The notes under the pieces were generated by a model. It was given only the letters and a program-made list of their open reading frames with translations. It was not told the DNA's origin and made no database searches. Positions 1 to 12,200 of a DNA stretch of 64,000 bases are shown in pieces. Origin of the DNA: Telopea speciosissima (lineage: Eukaryota; Streptophyta; Magnoliopsida; Proteales; Proteaceae); assembly GCF_018873765.1 (NCBI RefSeq), contig NC_057922.1, positions 39,142,321 through 39,206,320 on the forward strand, read 5' to 3'. Positions within the stretch are counted from its first letter, which is position 1. The number at the start of each line of letters is the position of its first letter. A program made the translations under genes and the position numbers.

Positions 1-293
1 AAGGAATCGATCACTTAAGTGATCGTTCCTCCTTCTCTTGTCTTGGGCCTGCGATCAGCCCCCACATGTGGGCGATCAAGTTGGGCCCAAAGCCCATTAA
101 CTTTTTACATCCCCCAAATCGTCGATCTAGTGAAATCCTTTTTTACAATCTTACTATACAACTTCAGTCTTCAAGACCTCAGTTGCGAGGTTTTTCCTCC
201 CTTGCAACAGGCGGGAAAGCCTAAATTCAAAGAGAGATATAGAGCGCGAGAGCCAGAAAGAGATGCAGAGGTAACCCTTGGAGAGAAGGAGAG
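1..293 (+). promoter_or_regulatory. CAP-D3 proximal promoter and 5' leader with site II motifs
   Basis: Sequence upstream of the CAP-D3 start codon. It contains TGGGCC/TGGGCT-type motifs at 44-49, 82-87 and, reversed, 91-96. In plant promoters such site II elements bind TCP factors and are common in genes of dividing cells, which would fit a chromosome-condensation gene (family knowledge plus inference). A palindrome CCCACATGTGGG lies at 61-72, and a near-perfect palindrome centred on ACTTAAGT spans about 3-29. No clear TATA box was seen. The transcription start is not determined; the purine-rich 225-293 stretch is probably leader. Confidence 0.45.
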
Positions 294-3200
294 ATGGAAG
301 AGGGCATCCATCGAATAATCGCTGAGCTTGAAGCCGACCACAATGGAAACGATCCAGCCTCAGCAACTTGCATTTCGGAGTCGACCCTTTTAGAGTTACA
401 AGCACTGTTCGATAACACTAATACCCTCGATGCCGACGGTGACGTCTCCGACGACATCGATTACATATGGGAAGCTTTGGCCTCGAAGAACATATCTCCA
501 ACCGTGCTCGTCCGCCAGATCACCACTGCCATGGATTCTGGTCCCATTCACCTAACCCTATTAGCTTCCCAAGTGTATCTATTTATCCTCCTCTCCCCGA
601 ATTCCCCCGTTTTCACTCTCTTCTCACCTATCGCTTTCATTTCGCTCCTCCGATCCATCAGACGGTCTCTCAAGCAGCAACAATCCGGCTCCCCACCTAT
701 AGCGGCAGCTGACGATGGCCGTGGTGGAGCACGTAAGGTCGGTAGAAAAAGAAAGGGCCGTGTGCAGGGGGAGGCTTCTCACAACATGAGCATGGCTAAT
801 GATTATGCCGCCGGTGGTGATGATGAGAATAACGAGAATGTCCAGAATCGTTTGTTCGCTGTTCTTGAAAAATTGGAATCTGTTATGGGTCGAATTCACT
901 TGGATCGATTCCCAGAGAGTCTGAAATCTTTAATTCAGACTGTTGCCCAAATTCCAGTAATGGCACTTGAATCGTACCAGAGTTCGGCAAACTATAACAG
1001 GTTAACTAATATCTGTTTCCGGATATTGAATGCAGTGTTAAAGCCTGAACACGGTGATCAGACCACCGCAGCAGTTGAAGTGCTGAAATCACTGTCCCCG
1101 GCGATTCTTCTCTTGAAGTCACAGGCCCGAACATCAGCAATGAATTTTGTAACGCATCAGATGATGACCTTGGCAAAGGGGTCTGATGCTGTCAGGAAAG
1201 CAGTTATATATCTCCCAAGGTACCTGGTTCAGAAGGCACCGGAGAAGTCTGAACCCCGTGCATGTGCCGTGGAATCAATCATGGACATAGTTCGAGCAAT
1301 GGAATATGAGGACCAAATTGGTTTTGCAGATTATGTGGTGAAGATGACTCAGGGCAAGTCCCAACTCAGACTGCTGGCAGTCGATCTTATCCCCATTTTA
1401 TTAATGTCTCTGAGTGATCCACTAGGGGAAAATGCAGGTGAGGGAGTCCGTGATCTGTGGGGTTTGAAGTGTATGGAGGCTTTGATTCAGCGTTGTTCTG
1501 ATGCAGTCCCAGGTATCCGAGCACGGGCTTTGACCAACTTGGCACAGGTGGTGGGATTCTTCTCAGGTGATGTTGGCCGGAAGGCCCGGCTAGAGGAAGT
1601 GATGGGTTTTGTAAATGAACACAAGAATTTGGGTAGTGGGATGAAAAATCTTCTAAGGAAAAGGTGCATGGATGAGAAGGCAGCAGTGAGGAAAGCTGCT
1701 CTTCTTCTGATTACAAAATCAACTTCGCTAATGGGAAAATCTGTCGATGAAGTCTTGCTCAAGACGATGGGCAGGGCTTGCTCTGACCCTCTTGTTAGTA
1801 TCAGAAAAATGGCAATAAGTGCTTTATCAGAGGTATAATTACTGTTCAAATTCATAAGTTTTTTGTCGAAGCTTCCAACTTAAAAGCATAAGCTCATAGG
1901 TGGAGAACCTCCCATGTGTATAGGCCCAACTCCAAGGTCCCTGTTTACCGATGTGTGACCTGGTTTCAGATGCTATTCTCCACACTCCCCGCCATGTGTT
2001 GCCCCTTTTTTGGGTGATCAATCGTGTGGCTGTTACTGTTAGGGAGGACCAAGTCATGGTGTTCTAATACTATGTTACAGCTTCAAACTTAAAAGCTTAA
2101 GCTCAAATTGGGGATCCCTCCCATGTGTATAGGCCCAAATCCAAGGTCCCGGTTTAGCGATATGGGAGTATTCTCCTTACGTGTGGCTCCTTTTTTGGGG
2201 GGGTCAATAACGTCGCAATCACTGTTAGGGAGGACTCAGCGATGATGCTCTTATGCCATGTTGAAGCTTTCTACTTAAAATCTGAAGCTCATAGATGGAT
2301 ATACCTCCCATGTGTAACAACCTTGGAGTTGGGCTATACGCACTTGGAGTTCTCCACCTACGAGCTTAAGCTTTTAGGTTGGAAGCTTCAACAAATTTTT
2401 TTTTTGGCAACTGTTTTCTTCTTGTTTCATGTGGCTGTGATGAAATTTTATGGATAAAGATGTAGTTGGAGCAAGTTAGGTCATTGAAACTCACCCTTAC
2501 ATAGATCCTGTTAGATATTTCTTGTTACTCTAAAAATCTTAAGTTGACAGGGTGACCTTATTTCCCACACCCAGCTTGCTACTTCACAAAGTGCAGCATG
2601 TAGCTTCAATTATAGAGCTGCACTACAGACTAAAGAATTTGTCCTTGACTCCTTGCTGCAATGAGACAACAGTTTCTAACATCAATTACTGTTTTCCCTA
2701 TAAGTTAAATTGTTTCTTGTAGTGATTTCTCCCCATTGTTTACACATGATTACAAGAACTAAGCTTTGACACCACTTGTTGGAAAAACAATCCTGTGTGC
2801 TGTCTTTTGAAGTGTGACAGTATGTCCCTTGTGTATTAATAGCAGTGGCGCACACATATGAAGCCTTTCGTGGGGGGGGAGGGGTTACTTTCTGAAGGAA
2901 ACAACGCTTCCTTTTCTGTTTTGGAAATGTTCAAAAGTTTCAAGCTAAGGCACCATGCTTTTGGAAGTAGAAGATATTTTTTTTTATTCCTCACTTATCA
3001 TGGGTCCTCAGGCTGGTAAATGTGGCAGTTTTGATATAGTTCTATACCCTTATTTACTGATAGATTTTCATTGTTGGGGCAGCTTCAATATTAGGCATTG
3101 TTATTCATCATGCCACAGTTGTACTGGTTCTGATAAATATTTTAATTCTATAGTTTCAGATTCTACAAACAGTAGTTGATTTTCTTAGGTCCCAACTGTT

Positions 3201-6200
3201 GATATTGATTTTCGTATATTTGTTAGGATTTATATTCACTATCACATATTTTTTTAGAACCTCACCAAGGACATCACCCAAACCAAACATTAATTTTAAT
3301 TTCTTACATAGTTATATTTGTATGATTCTCTTGGTTGCTGAATTTTGCAAATTTTTTTTTCTTTCAGATTATCATATTTATTTTAATTTGGTGACTGTTC
3401 AACATATTCCAATTAGGATTCTCTTAAGGTTGTGGTTGGTTAGAGGTGAAATCAATGAAGGTTACCAAGAGTGATGGGAAATTGTTTACAGTTAGAAAAG
3501 GGGGTTTCAGTGTACTTGTAAAGCAAAATGGTTATCAAAGATGCCTTAAAATTTGAGGTTTTACTTGTCCCCTGAAAATTTCACTCAATTGACTTAACTT
3601 ATTTTTCTCCTTATATTTTCAACAGATTTTTTTCTTCTAATCACTTCACTTCTACTCTACTTTCAAGAAAACATCCTATGTAAAAGTTGGCCTTGTATTA
3701 TACTTCATTTCACCTGTAACCAAACACAACCTAACTTGCTAAATCAAATTCAATTTTAATTACTTGGTAGTACATGATTATAATTAATTTGTGCCATCTC
3801 TCCCTCTTGATTTAGTTTCTTAGTCCTGGTCACAAGCTTCATTTCATTCACTTATTGATCTTGCACTAGTATCTGTGTTTGTATGTAGGTTTTTAGAAAA
3901 TTCACAGATGGAAGTGTAATTACTGAATGGCTTCAGTCTGTTCCATGTTTGATAACTGATAATGAGTCCAGCATTCAAGAGGAATGTGAGAACTTGTTTT
4001 TAGAATTGGTCCTGGACCGGGTGTCCAAAGTTGGATCATTGGGTTTGAGTTATACCAAGAACCATTATTCCACTTCAGAAGTAAAGAAAAAAAGTTTAGA
4101 AAGAGAAATTGATTTGGTTTTTCCTGAAGGAGTGTTGATACTGCTGAAAGGGATTTGTGATGGAGAGGTGACCCCTAATGTGAAGAAGATCTGTGTGAGC
4201 CTTGGAAAGAAGAAACGTCTCAAGCCTGCCATTGCCATCTCACTTCAGAACATTATACGGACATCTGAGTCTCTGTGGTTGAGCCATTCTATGCCAATAC
4301 AGAAATGGACTGCTCCTCCTGGTGCATGGCTTTTGCTAGCTGAGGTATCAGCCTTCCTGCCAAAAGCCGTAGATTGGGAGTTTCTCCACCATCACTGGCA
4401 GCTCCTTGACCAGATAGTCTCAGAAGGGGAGATTCATAGCCCACTTGTGCGAGGAGATGTGGATGAAGAGGGTAATTGGATTGAATCCAATCCTGCTGCG
4501 TGGGCTTGTGATCGTGTTTTCCTCTTGCAAACAATTTCTAATGTGTCACTGGAGCTACCTCAGGAGCCTGCTGCAAATTTAGCTCATAATTTGCTCAAAC
4601 GGATTGAGAAATTCAACATGCATTCCACTGAGGTATTTCCCATTGGATACATTGAACCTTGTTGCAGTTTACAGTTGATTGTTCAAGTTATGAACCCAAA
4701 ATGTCTAATTTATGCAGGTTAGAGATCTATAATGTACAGATGCATTGAACACACATCTGTGCTAAATATAGTGAGAACATATTGGTGCATCTAACAGCCT
4801 TCATCTGCATAAAGATACCATATTATGTAGTCTCCAGTCTAAATGCGACAACTTATGATGACTTAATGTCTTTAATACTTTTAACTCTGTCATACATTAA
4901 CTTATATCAACAATAAAGCAATTATAAATTCTTGCTTATTTTTAATTGACGAGTAGAAACGGTGTTGTAGACTTGTTCAAACCTGGTCAGTATTCTGGGT
5001 GGGCCATGTTGGATTTCTGTGCAATTGAAAAGCAGCCTCAATTTTGGGCCTTACTGCATATTTTGGATTTCTAATCATCTGTTTTGTTATTTAAGTTCTC
5101 TTATTTTCGGGTCGCAACAATATTTTTTGAAGCTCCAGCTTAGTCCTGGCTAGTTTTGGTTGGTTTTTTATTCTCATCTGGACCATGCTTAAGTTAGTTG
5201 GGTCAATTTTATATCTTCAGTGTCTAAACATAGCAAAATTTTGTAATTGAAAAATCAAAATTGCAGTCAAGTTATGTAATATGGCAAAGTTCCAACACAA
5301 GTCTTTCTTGTTTAACTATATTTTCATATGAAAGGGTTTGTATTTCTTTTTTCCCATCTTCCTCCACAGGTTTTCTAAAATGAAGTTGTTTTGATGCTGG
5401 AATCATCTACTAGTTTATGATTTGTCAGAATTACCAGGCTTTGGTGCAACGGTAAGGTTGCTCCATTGTGACCAAGTGGTCACTGGTTTGAGTCTGGAAA
5501 CAGCCTCTTTGTGAAAGCATGGGTAAGGCTGCGTACAGTATGATCCTCCCCAGACCCCGCAATGGCGTGAGCCTCGTGCACTGGGTATGCCCTTTTTTTT
5601 TATCAGGCCTTGAGATTGGGAGAGATAAATCTTATCCTAGTAAGTAAAGACATGGTCCTCCTCGATCGTTATCTGCTCCATTTCCCTGCCCGATCCATTT
5701 CCCCAAGTTCCTCTAATAGGGGGGGAATGACCACCCTACCCCCTGCCCGAACACACTGCCTGGGTGGGGTCCACCCCCCTATTAGAGGGACTTGGCCACT
5801 TGGGGAAAGGGAGCAGTTAATTTTCCGTCCTCTCCTCTCCTCTCCCATATTAGCGTACAGTGCTTTGAATTAGAGTTCTATCCCAACAACCAACACCCTT
5901 TCCTTTCTTATAATTTGAGGCACAAAGCTCCAAACTGCATGACCCATCAATCCTAGCTATTATTGTTTTCATTGCTAAGGCCCCATAGGTTCTCACTTTC
6001 ACCGAGAGCGGAAAATAAATTATAAAGCATGTGCAATTACATCAGAACCACCTCCTAACTTATCTGAACATGTATAACACAAATCCTAGATCCCTTTTCG
6101 AGTTCTCGTTCAACATTTTAATTCCTAGGCGCCATACCTAGTTTGCTGCTTTACCTATGCAGCAAATGTAAGTCTTATTTCTACCAGTCTACCAGCCATA

Positions 6201-9200
6201 ATTTTCTGGTTTACCTATGCAGCATATGTAATTCTTATTTCTACCAATCTACCAGCCACAGCGTTACATATGTGCACTCCCAGTCTGAATTGCCTATGCA
6301 TTATGTCATCTGGACTTAAACCTACAACCCTTTAAACTGTACTTCCCACTGTGTTCTCCTTTGTTTGATCTATTTAGCCTATGAGATTCCTCCACTTGTT
6401 CTAGCATAATATTGTTAGCCAGTCTTTCCTTAAAATTGCTTACTATTTTAAGGTAAGCTCAGAACCAAATAATTTGGGTTAGAAATAAAGATTTTGAGGA
6501 GTTGGCGGGTAAATGGTTTGTTGAGGTAAAGGACTTCCACCTTGCAGGGTATGATGATTAAAAGCTCTCACCAGGATTGTATTTCCAGGTCGATTGAATC
6601 AATATTTCGCTCTTTGTGATAGCTGAGAAGCGTTTCCCGACCGAACAAGCTCTTGACCACTGTCTCCTGAAATGGCAGCGGAAACCCATCCGTTACCGTT
6701 GACAAATCAAAGAGAAAGGTGCAAAAACTGGGATAACCGTCAATCCGTACTCAGATTTTTTTTTGGCTGAATCCCGGATTCTTATAGTTAGTGCCTACCT
6801 GCCTTAGCCCCTTCTCTTCGAAAAGTTCGGCAACTAGTACAGTTCTATCGCCTGTTTTGTCTCTATGGAAGGGTTTTGTGGCCTGCTTCGTGTGCAACCA
6901 GCGTAAGATGAGCTGAATCAATACAGAATATCGAACATGCACTTTTGGTGAAAACAAGAGCAGAAAGAGGATCTAATTAACATAAATGTTTCTAAAAAGG
7001 ATTCTGTTAGGCCTGGTGGTCAATAAATTGAGAATCCAACCTTGGTCCAGAATGCATTCTTATAAACTCCTTTGGTATTGGTGGTAGGGCTGTTAATGTT
7101 TCTTTTTCATCTGTTCTCCAGTCTTATACATTCTGTAGAGGCCATATGCGGTAGAAATTGGTCTAACTTAATACCCTTTATGTTCTACGTGATCTAGGAT
7201 TTTTGTTCAGCAAAATTTGTTGGGATGTGATCTTTTATCTCAGTTCAGCAGCTCCACAATTTTGGTTGTAGATCTTCAGTCCATCTTATCAGTTCACATG
7301 AAGAGGAGATTCTTATATCTTATCCAATGGCTTTCAATAGTGTTGTCAAAAGTGCATGAATACAAGCCTAGGCACAAAAGTGCTGTGAGGTGTGCTGGTA
7401 CTTCTTTGTTTAGACCTTGGCAAGCAGCTGTAAGTGAGTTGCTTGCCTTGAAAAGTCACTAGGTGTACAAAACGTCATCTTCACTAATTTTCTTTATCAA
7501 CTGCTGATATGTTTAGTCACTGGACATGTAATTGAGTGATACATCATGCTCCTGGGTCTCTTCTTCTTCTAGTCCTTTCTTATCCCTGAACTAAGTTGAG
7601 CCCATTCTCTCTATCTTCCCTGGCCTTCTTCTTCTTCCACTTTTTTTTTTTTTAACTTTTCCTTTCTTCAATAAATTAATCTGAGCAACCACGCAACCAG
7701 GTGCTGCTTTGTTCGTATGGGCAGCTTAAGCCCTGGCATCTCTCTTGGCAGTTGTCTTCAATGCTAAGTATAGGGTCTCACTTTGCCGTTGTCTTTAATG
7801 CTAACAACTAGGTGCTGCTTCTTACAAATGTTGTCAATTGCTATTGAAGAATAGCAATACACGGATAAGAACCTAATGTGAGTATGGAATAATGCTTTCC
7901 CCATGTATTAGGACATGACTATTAAGCCCAATATTTGATAAGTAAACATAACAAATCTTTGCTTGTTGTTTTGAATTCTTATCCTTTTATTTTATTATTA
8001 TGATCAATTAGTTACAAGCATATTGTTAAACTTCTAACTAGCTAATGCAATTGTTAAATGGTATCAGATGAAACAAGCTCAGTTTGGTCTGGTTTTTATA
8101 TCATGATTCTCTAACCAGGATAATAGGCCATTTACATTTATTGTGCGACAATTATGCATTTCTCAGATTTTCTGAACGACTGTGATGAGTGTGATATGTT
8201 TTAATTTGTGCCTTTGTGAAATGTGTGCATTGCTTTGTGCACTAGGGGATTCTCATTTTCACAACATTAGCTTTTGCATAGGTGTACAACAAGAATGTTG
8301 ACTGAGTACACTCACTCCTTAAAAATTCAAAAACTCTCTCTTGGGCAGGAGGGAGTTGGGGGGGGGGGGCATTGGTAATATAGTCCTAGATAGGTTGGAG
8401 ACCTACTTGGAGCCAGACAACCAGGACCTGTAGAACTGTTGGTTCGATGGAGGCAGAATTGAGGTTTTAGGTCAAATTTAGGGTTAGGGTTAGGGTAATG
8501 GGGATGAGTCTTATATGGTAAAGCTAGACAGGTTTAGGGGAGTCTAATGGATCTATGGTATTAATGGTGGATGAGGAAAATAGTAATGATTGAGTATTGG
8601 CAATGGGGATTGATGGGGCTGGGTTTAGAGGATTAGGAGAAGAAGGGTGATTGCTGAAACTGTAAAGTACTTACTTGGACACTGATCTTCAATGGCAGCA
8701 ACTTTGAAGATGAACAATGGGGTCTCCCGATCTACAAGATGCAAGGAGATAAGTAGCAGCCCTCCCGATCTTCACGATGCAAGGTGTCGATTGGAGATCC
8801 ACCAATCCCTTCACCTTGATATTACTCACAAGGCAACCTTGACATTACTCACAAGGCACACTCACGATGGAGCAAAGGCGGCAACAAAGGCAGCAAGCAT
8901 AAAGCTGAGTTTTTATTAATCAAATTCGTATTCAATGCTGGCCTCCCTTACAAACTTATATAGAAGACTCAAAAATAGACTTAAACACTAAAAAGGAAAT
9001 GCCTAACCCAATCCTTAACCTATTAGCTAACTTAAACTGACTAGGAAACTGAAATAGACTCAAAATAGAGTCCTAATCCAGCCCAATTAAACAACTAAAA
9101 GAAAAACTAATAAAATCACTAAAATTGAACCATTGTTTCAAATCAGCTTTGGACCGGTTCAATTTAAAACATTAAAAACATGAAAATAAACTAAGTATAG

Positions 9201-12200
9201 GGCTAATCCCGTATGGAACTCATGTACCCCAACTTTAGGCCCATAAAAGTGGCCTATTACATAAAAAACCCTTGGGATATCTCAATCCTAGACTTTTTCT
9301 AAAGAAATAAGTCCATTTTGATGATGAATCTGCATCATTTGGTTAACTGTAAATCAGTTTTGGGTGTCATACTTGGGACAAATGTCCCATGTATAAAGGG
9401 AATTTGGATATTGGAAAGAGAAAAACATAACGATCTTTGCTGTAAATGTCAATTGATTAGTCTTTTGTGATTATTCTAAATAAACATAGGGGGGGGGAGG
9501 AGCTTGCTATTTTCTCTTCTCCATTTCATACTTTTTTCTCTTCTTCCTCTATACTTCTGCTTCTCTCTTTACTTATCCTAACTCACTGTAATCAACAAGA
9601 AACCTGATATTCAAAACAACTGTTGGATACTAGTCATTCTTAGTGTCCTATTTCTTGCGTGTCTTAGGCCTTATGTCTTGTTTGTGTATCACACTGTTAA
9701 GGATAGACTAGATGACTAGACCATCTAGGTTCACTGTATGTTAGGATAAGAGCGCTGCGTCAATCTTACTTCATACCATATTTGTAATTGATTATATCTC
9801 TATAAATATGCAATGACCTCTATCGTTTCTAATTAGCCAATCTATTCCCTCAATCCCTTCTTCTCAACTTGGAAGCAGAGCTTAATACTTTGAGTATTTA
9901 ATTTTTCTTAGTACCGATATTGAGAAGCTGAAGGCTTAGGGCAACGAATTCTGATCTGAAGGCCGTCAAGGGTCACTTGCTTACTGGTGAGACAGTTCCT
10001 ACACTTGCTAATACTTTTTCTCGTCTTCAGCGTATTGCTGCTCCTACTAAGGCTGAATCCTCCTCCAAGGATAACTGTTCTTTTATTGCTAGCTGTGGTC
10101 GTGGAAGAGGCCGTAGTACAGGGGGAGGCCATAATGGTGGTGGTCGTGGTACTGGAAGTTAGTCTAGTGATTGCTCCAATAGGAGGTGTACTCATTGTGG
10201 TAAATCTGGTCATATTGTTGACTATTGTTGGAACAAGCATGGTAAGCCAGATTAAGTATCCCAATCAGCCAGTCATGGAGTATCTGATTGGAGTGCTGGT
10301 GTTGTTCCTACTAGTAATTCTAGACCTGGTCAAACTAAAGGTGGCAGCTCATTTAGCAGTACGAATTGTGATTATATATCTCAGATATTACATCGGTTAC
10401 AAAGTCTCAAGGCGTCCAGTAGTATATCCTCTGGACCTTCCTCTTCCGCTGCTACTTTAGCTCATGCATATACATCTGCCTTCTTCTCTACCCCCTCTTC
10501 TCCCTGGATTATTGACTCCGGGGCCTCTTCTCATATGACTTGTAAGTCTACCTTATTTATTTCTTTATCTAATACCTCCCATCCTTCATCTGTCATATTG
10601 GCTATGGGTTTGTAGACCTGTTATTGGTTTTGGTACAGTAGCTCCCACCCTTTCTATTAGTCTTTCCTTTGTGTTGCATGTTCCTCAGTTTCTTTTAAGT
10701 CTTCTCTGTTAGTCAGCTTACTAAAGCTTTACACTGCTCCGTGACTTTCTTTCCCACTCATTGTGTTTTTCAGAATCTTTACACGAGAAAGATGATCGGT
10801 GGAGGGCATGAAAAAGATGGACTGTACTATCTCACCAGTGGTGCTGCTACTTCTTCCGCTGCTACTGCATCTATTGGTGGGGTGACTCCTTTCCAGTGGT
10901 ATTGTCGCTTAGGTCTTCTGTTCTTAGCTAGGTTAAAATTATTATTTCATTCTTTTCAGTTCGTGTCTAGGTTAGCGTGTGAAGCTTACGAGTTGGGAAA
11001 ACACCACCGTGTGTCTTTTCCTTCTCGATCTGTGGCTCGTAGTTTGTCATTATTTACTTTAGTCTATTCGGACATCTAGGTCCTTGTCGTGTCACGAATA
11101 AACAAGGTTTTATGTATTTTGTCACTTTTGTGGACGACCATTCCCGTCTTATATGGTTGTACCTTTTGAAGGATTGTTTCGAGTTTTTATTTGTATTCAA
11201 AAAATTTTATAATGAAATAAAAACTCAGTTTGGTATGTTTATTAAAGTTTTTTAGTTATGACAATGCATTAGAGTATGTCCAAAATGACATTTCTTCTTT
11301 TTGTGTTGACCGTGGCATGATTCATTAGATTAGTTGTTCTTATACCCTACAACAAAATGGGGGGCCGAACGCAACAATAGGCATCTTCTAGAGGTAGATT
11401 GCGCTATCATGTTTCATATGCATGTCGTGAAGTACTTCTGGTATGAACCGTATTGACTACTTGTTGTTTGATTAACCGCCTGCCTTCACCTATTCTTGCT
11501 AATAAATCCCCTTTTTTCGTTGTTTTTTGGGCGCACCTGTTTCTGCTTTACTGGCATGTGTCTTTGGGTGTGTGTGTTTTGTTCATAATTTACACGGCTC
11601 CACTGACAAGTTTGCCTGGCGGTTTGACCAAGTGTGTTTTCCTAGGATATTCTCGTACCCAGAAAGGGTACATGTGTTATGATCCTATCTCTCACAAGTG
11701 TTTTGTGAGTGTAGATGTCACCTTCTTTTAGGATAGTCCTTGCTTTCCTTCGTCTTCCTGTCTTAGTTCTGTTTTCACCCCCTTACAAGTGTATCAGCGA
11801 TAGGACAAGTCTTCAACCCCGAGTGCGATTCCTACTGGTCTGACGATTTCACCTCCTCCTCTTGCCTCCTTTGGTGAAGATCCTCCTCCTTCCTTGCCTA
11901 CTTACTTACCAATCGCCCTGCATAAAGGTGCGTACACGCTCCTAGTCGTAGAAATCTATGTCATATATTCTATTGACAAGTTTGTTTCCTTAAACCATTT
12001 ACCTCCTTTTGTCCATAATTTTGCCATGTCCTTGTTTACCACTGTTGTGTAAAAACCATACTGAGGCACTTCGTCTTCCTAGCTGGTAGGCTGCAATGGA
12101 TGTTGAAATGGATGCCCTTGACCCGTAATTCCTAGAGTCTTGTTGATCTGCCACCTGATAAGGACCTTGTCAAGTGTCTCTGAGTTTACACTATTAAGTA

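Noticed and set aside
8478-8496. Three TTAGGG-like units resembling an interstitial telomere repeat
   Set aside because: Too short, and set in a GGGTT/GGATT-rich low-complexity area; no array.
8692-8919. 75-codon plus-strand frame in CAP-D3 intron 2
   Set aside because: Built from an internal duplication (CTCCCGATCT; TTGACATTACTCACAAGGCA-like), without protein-like features.
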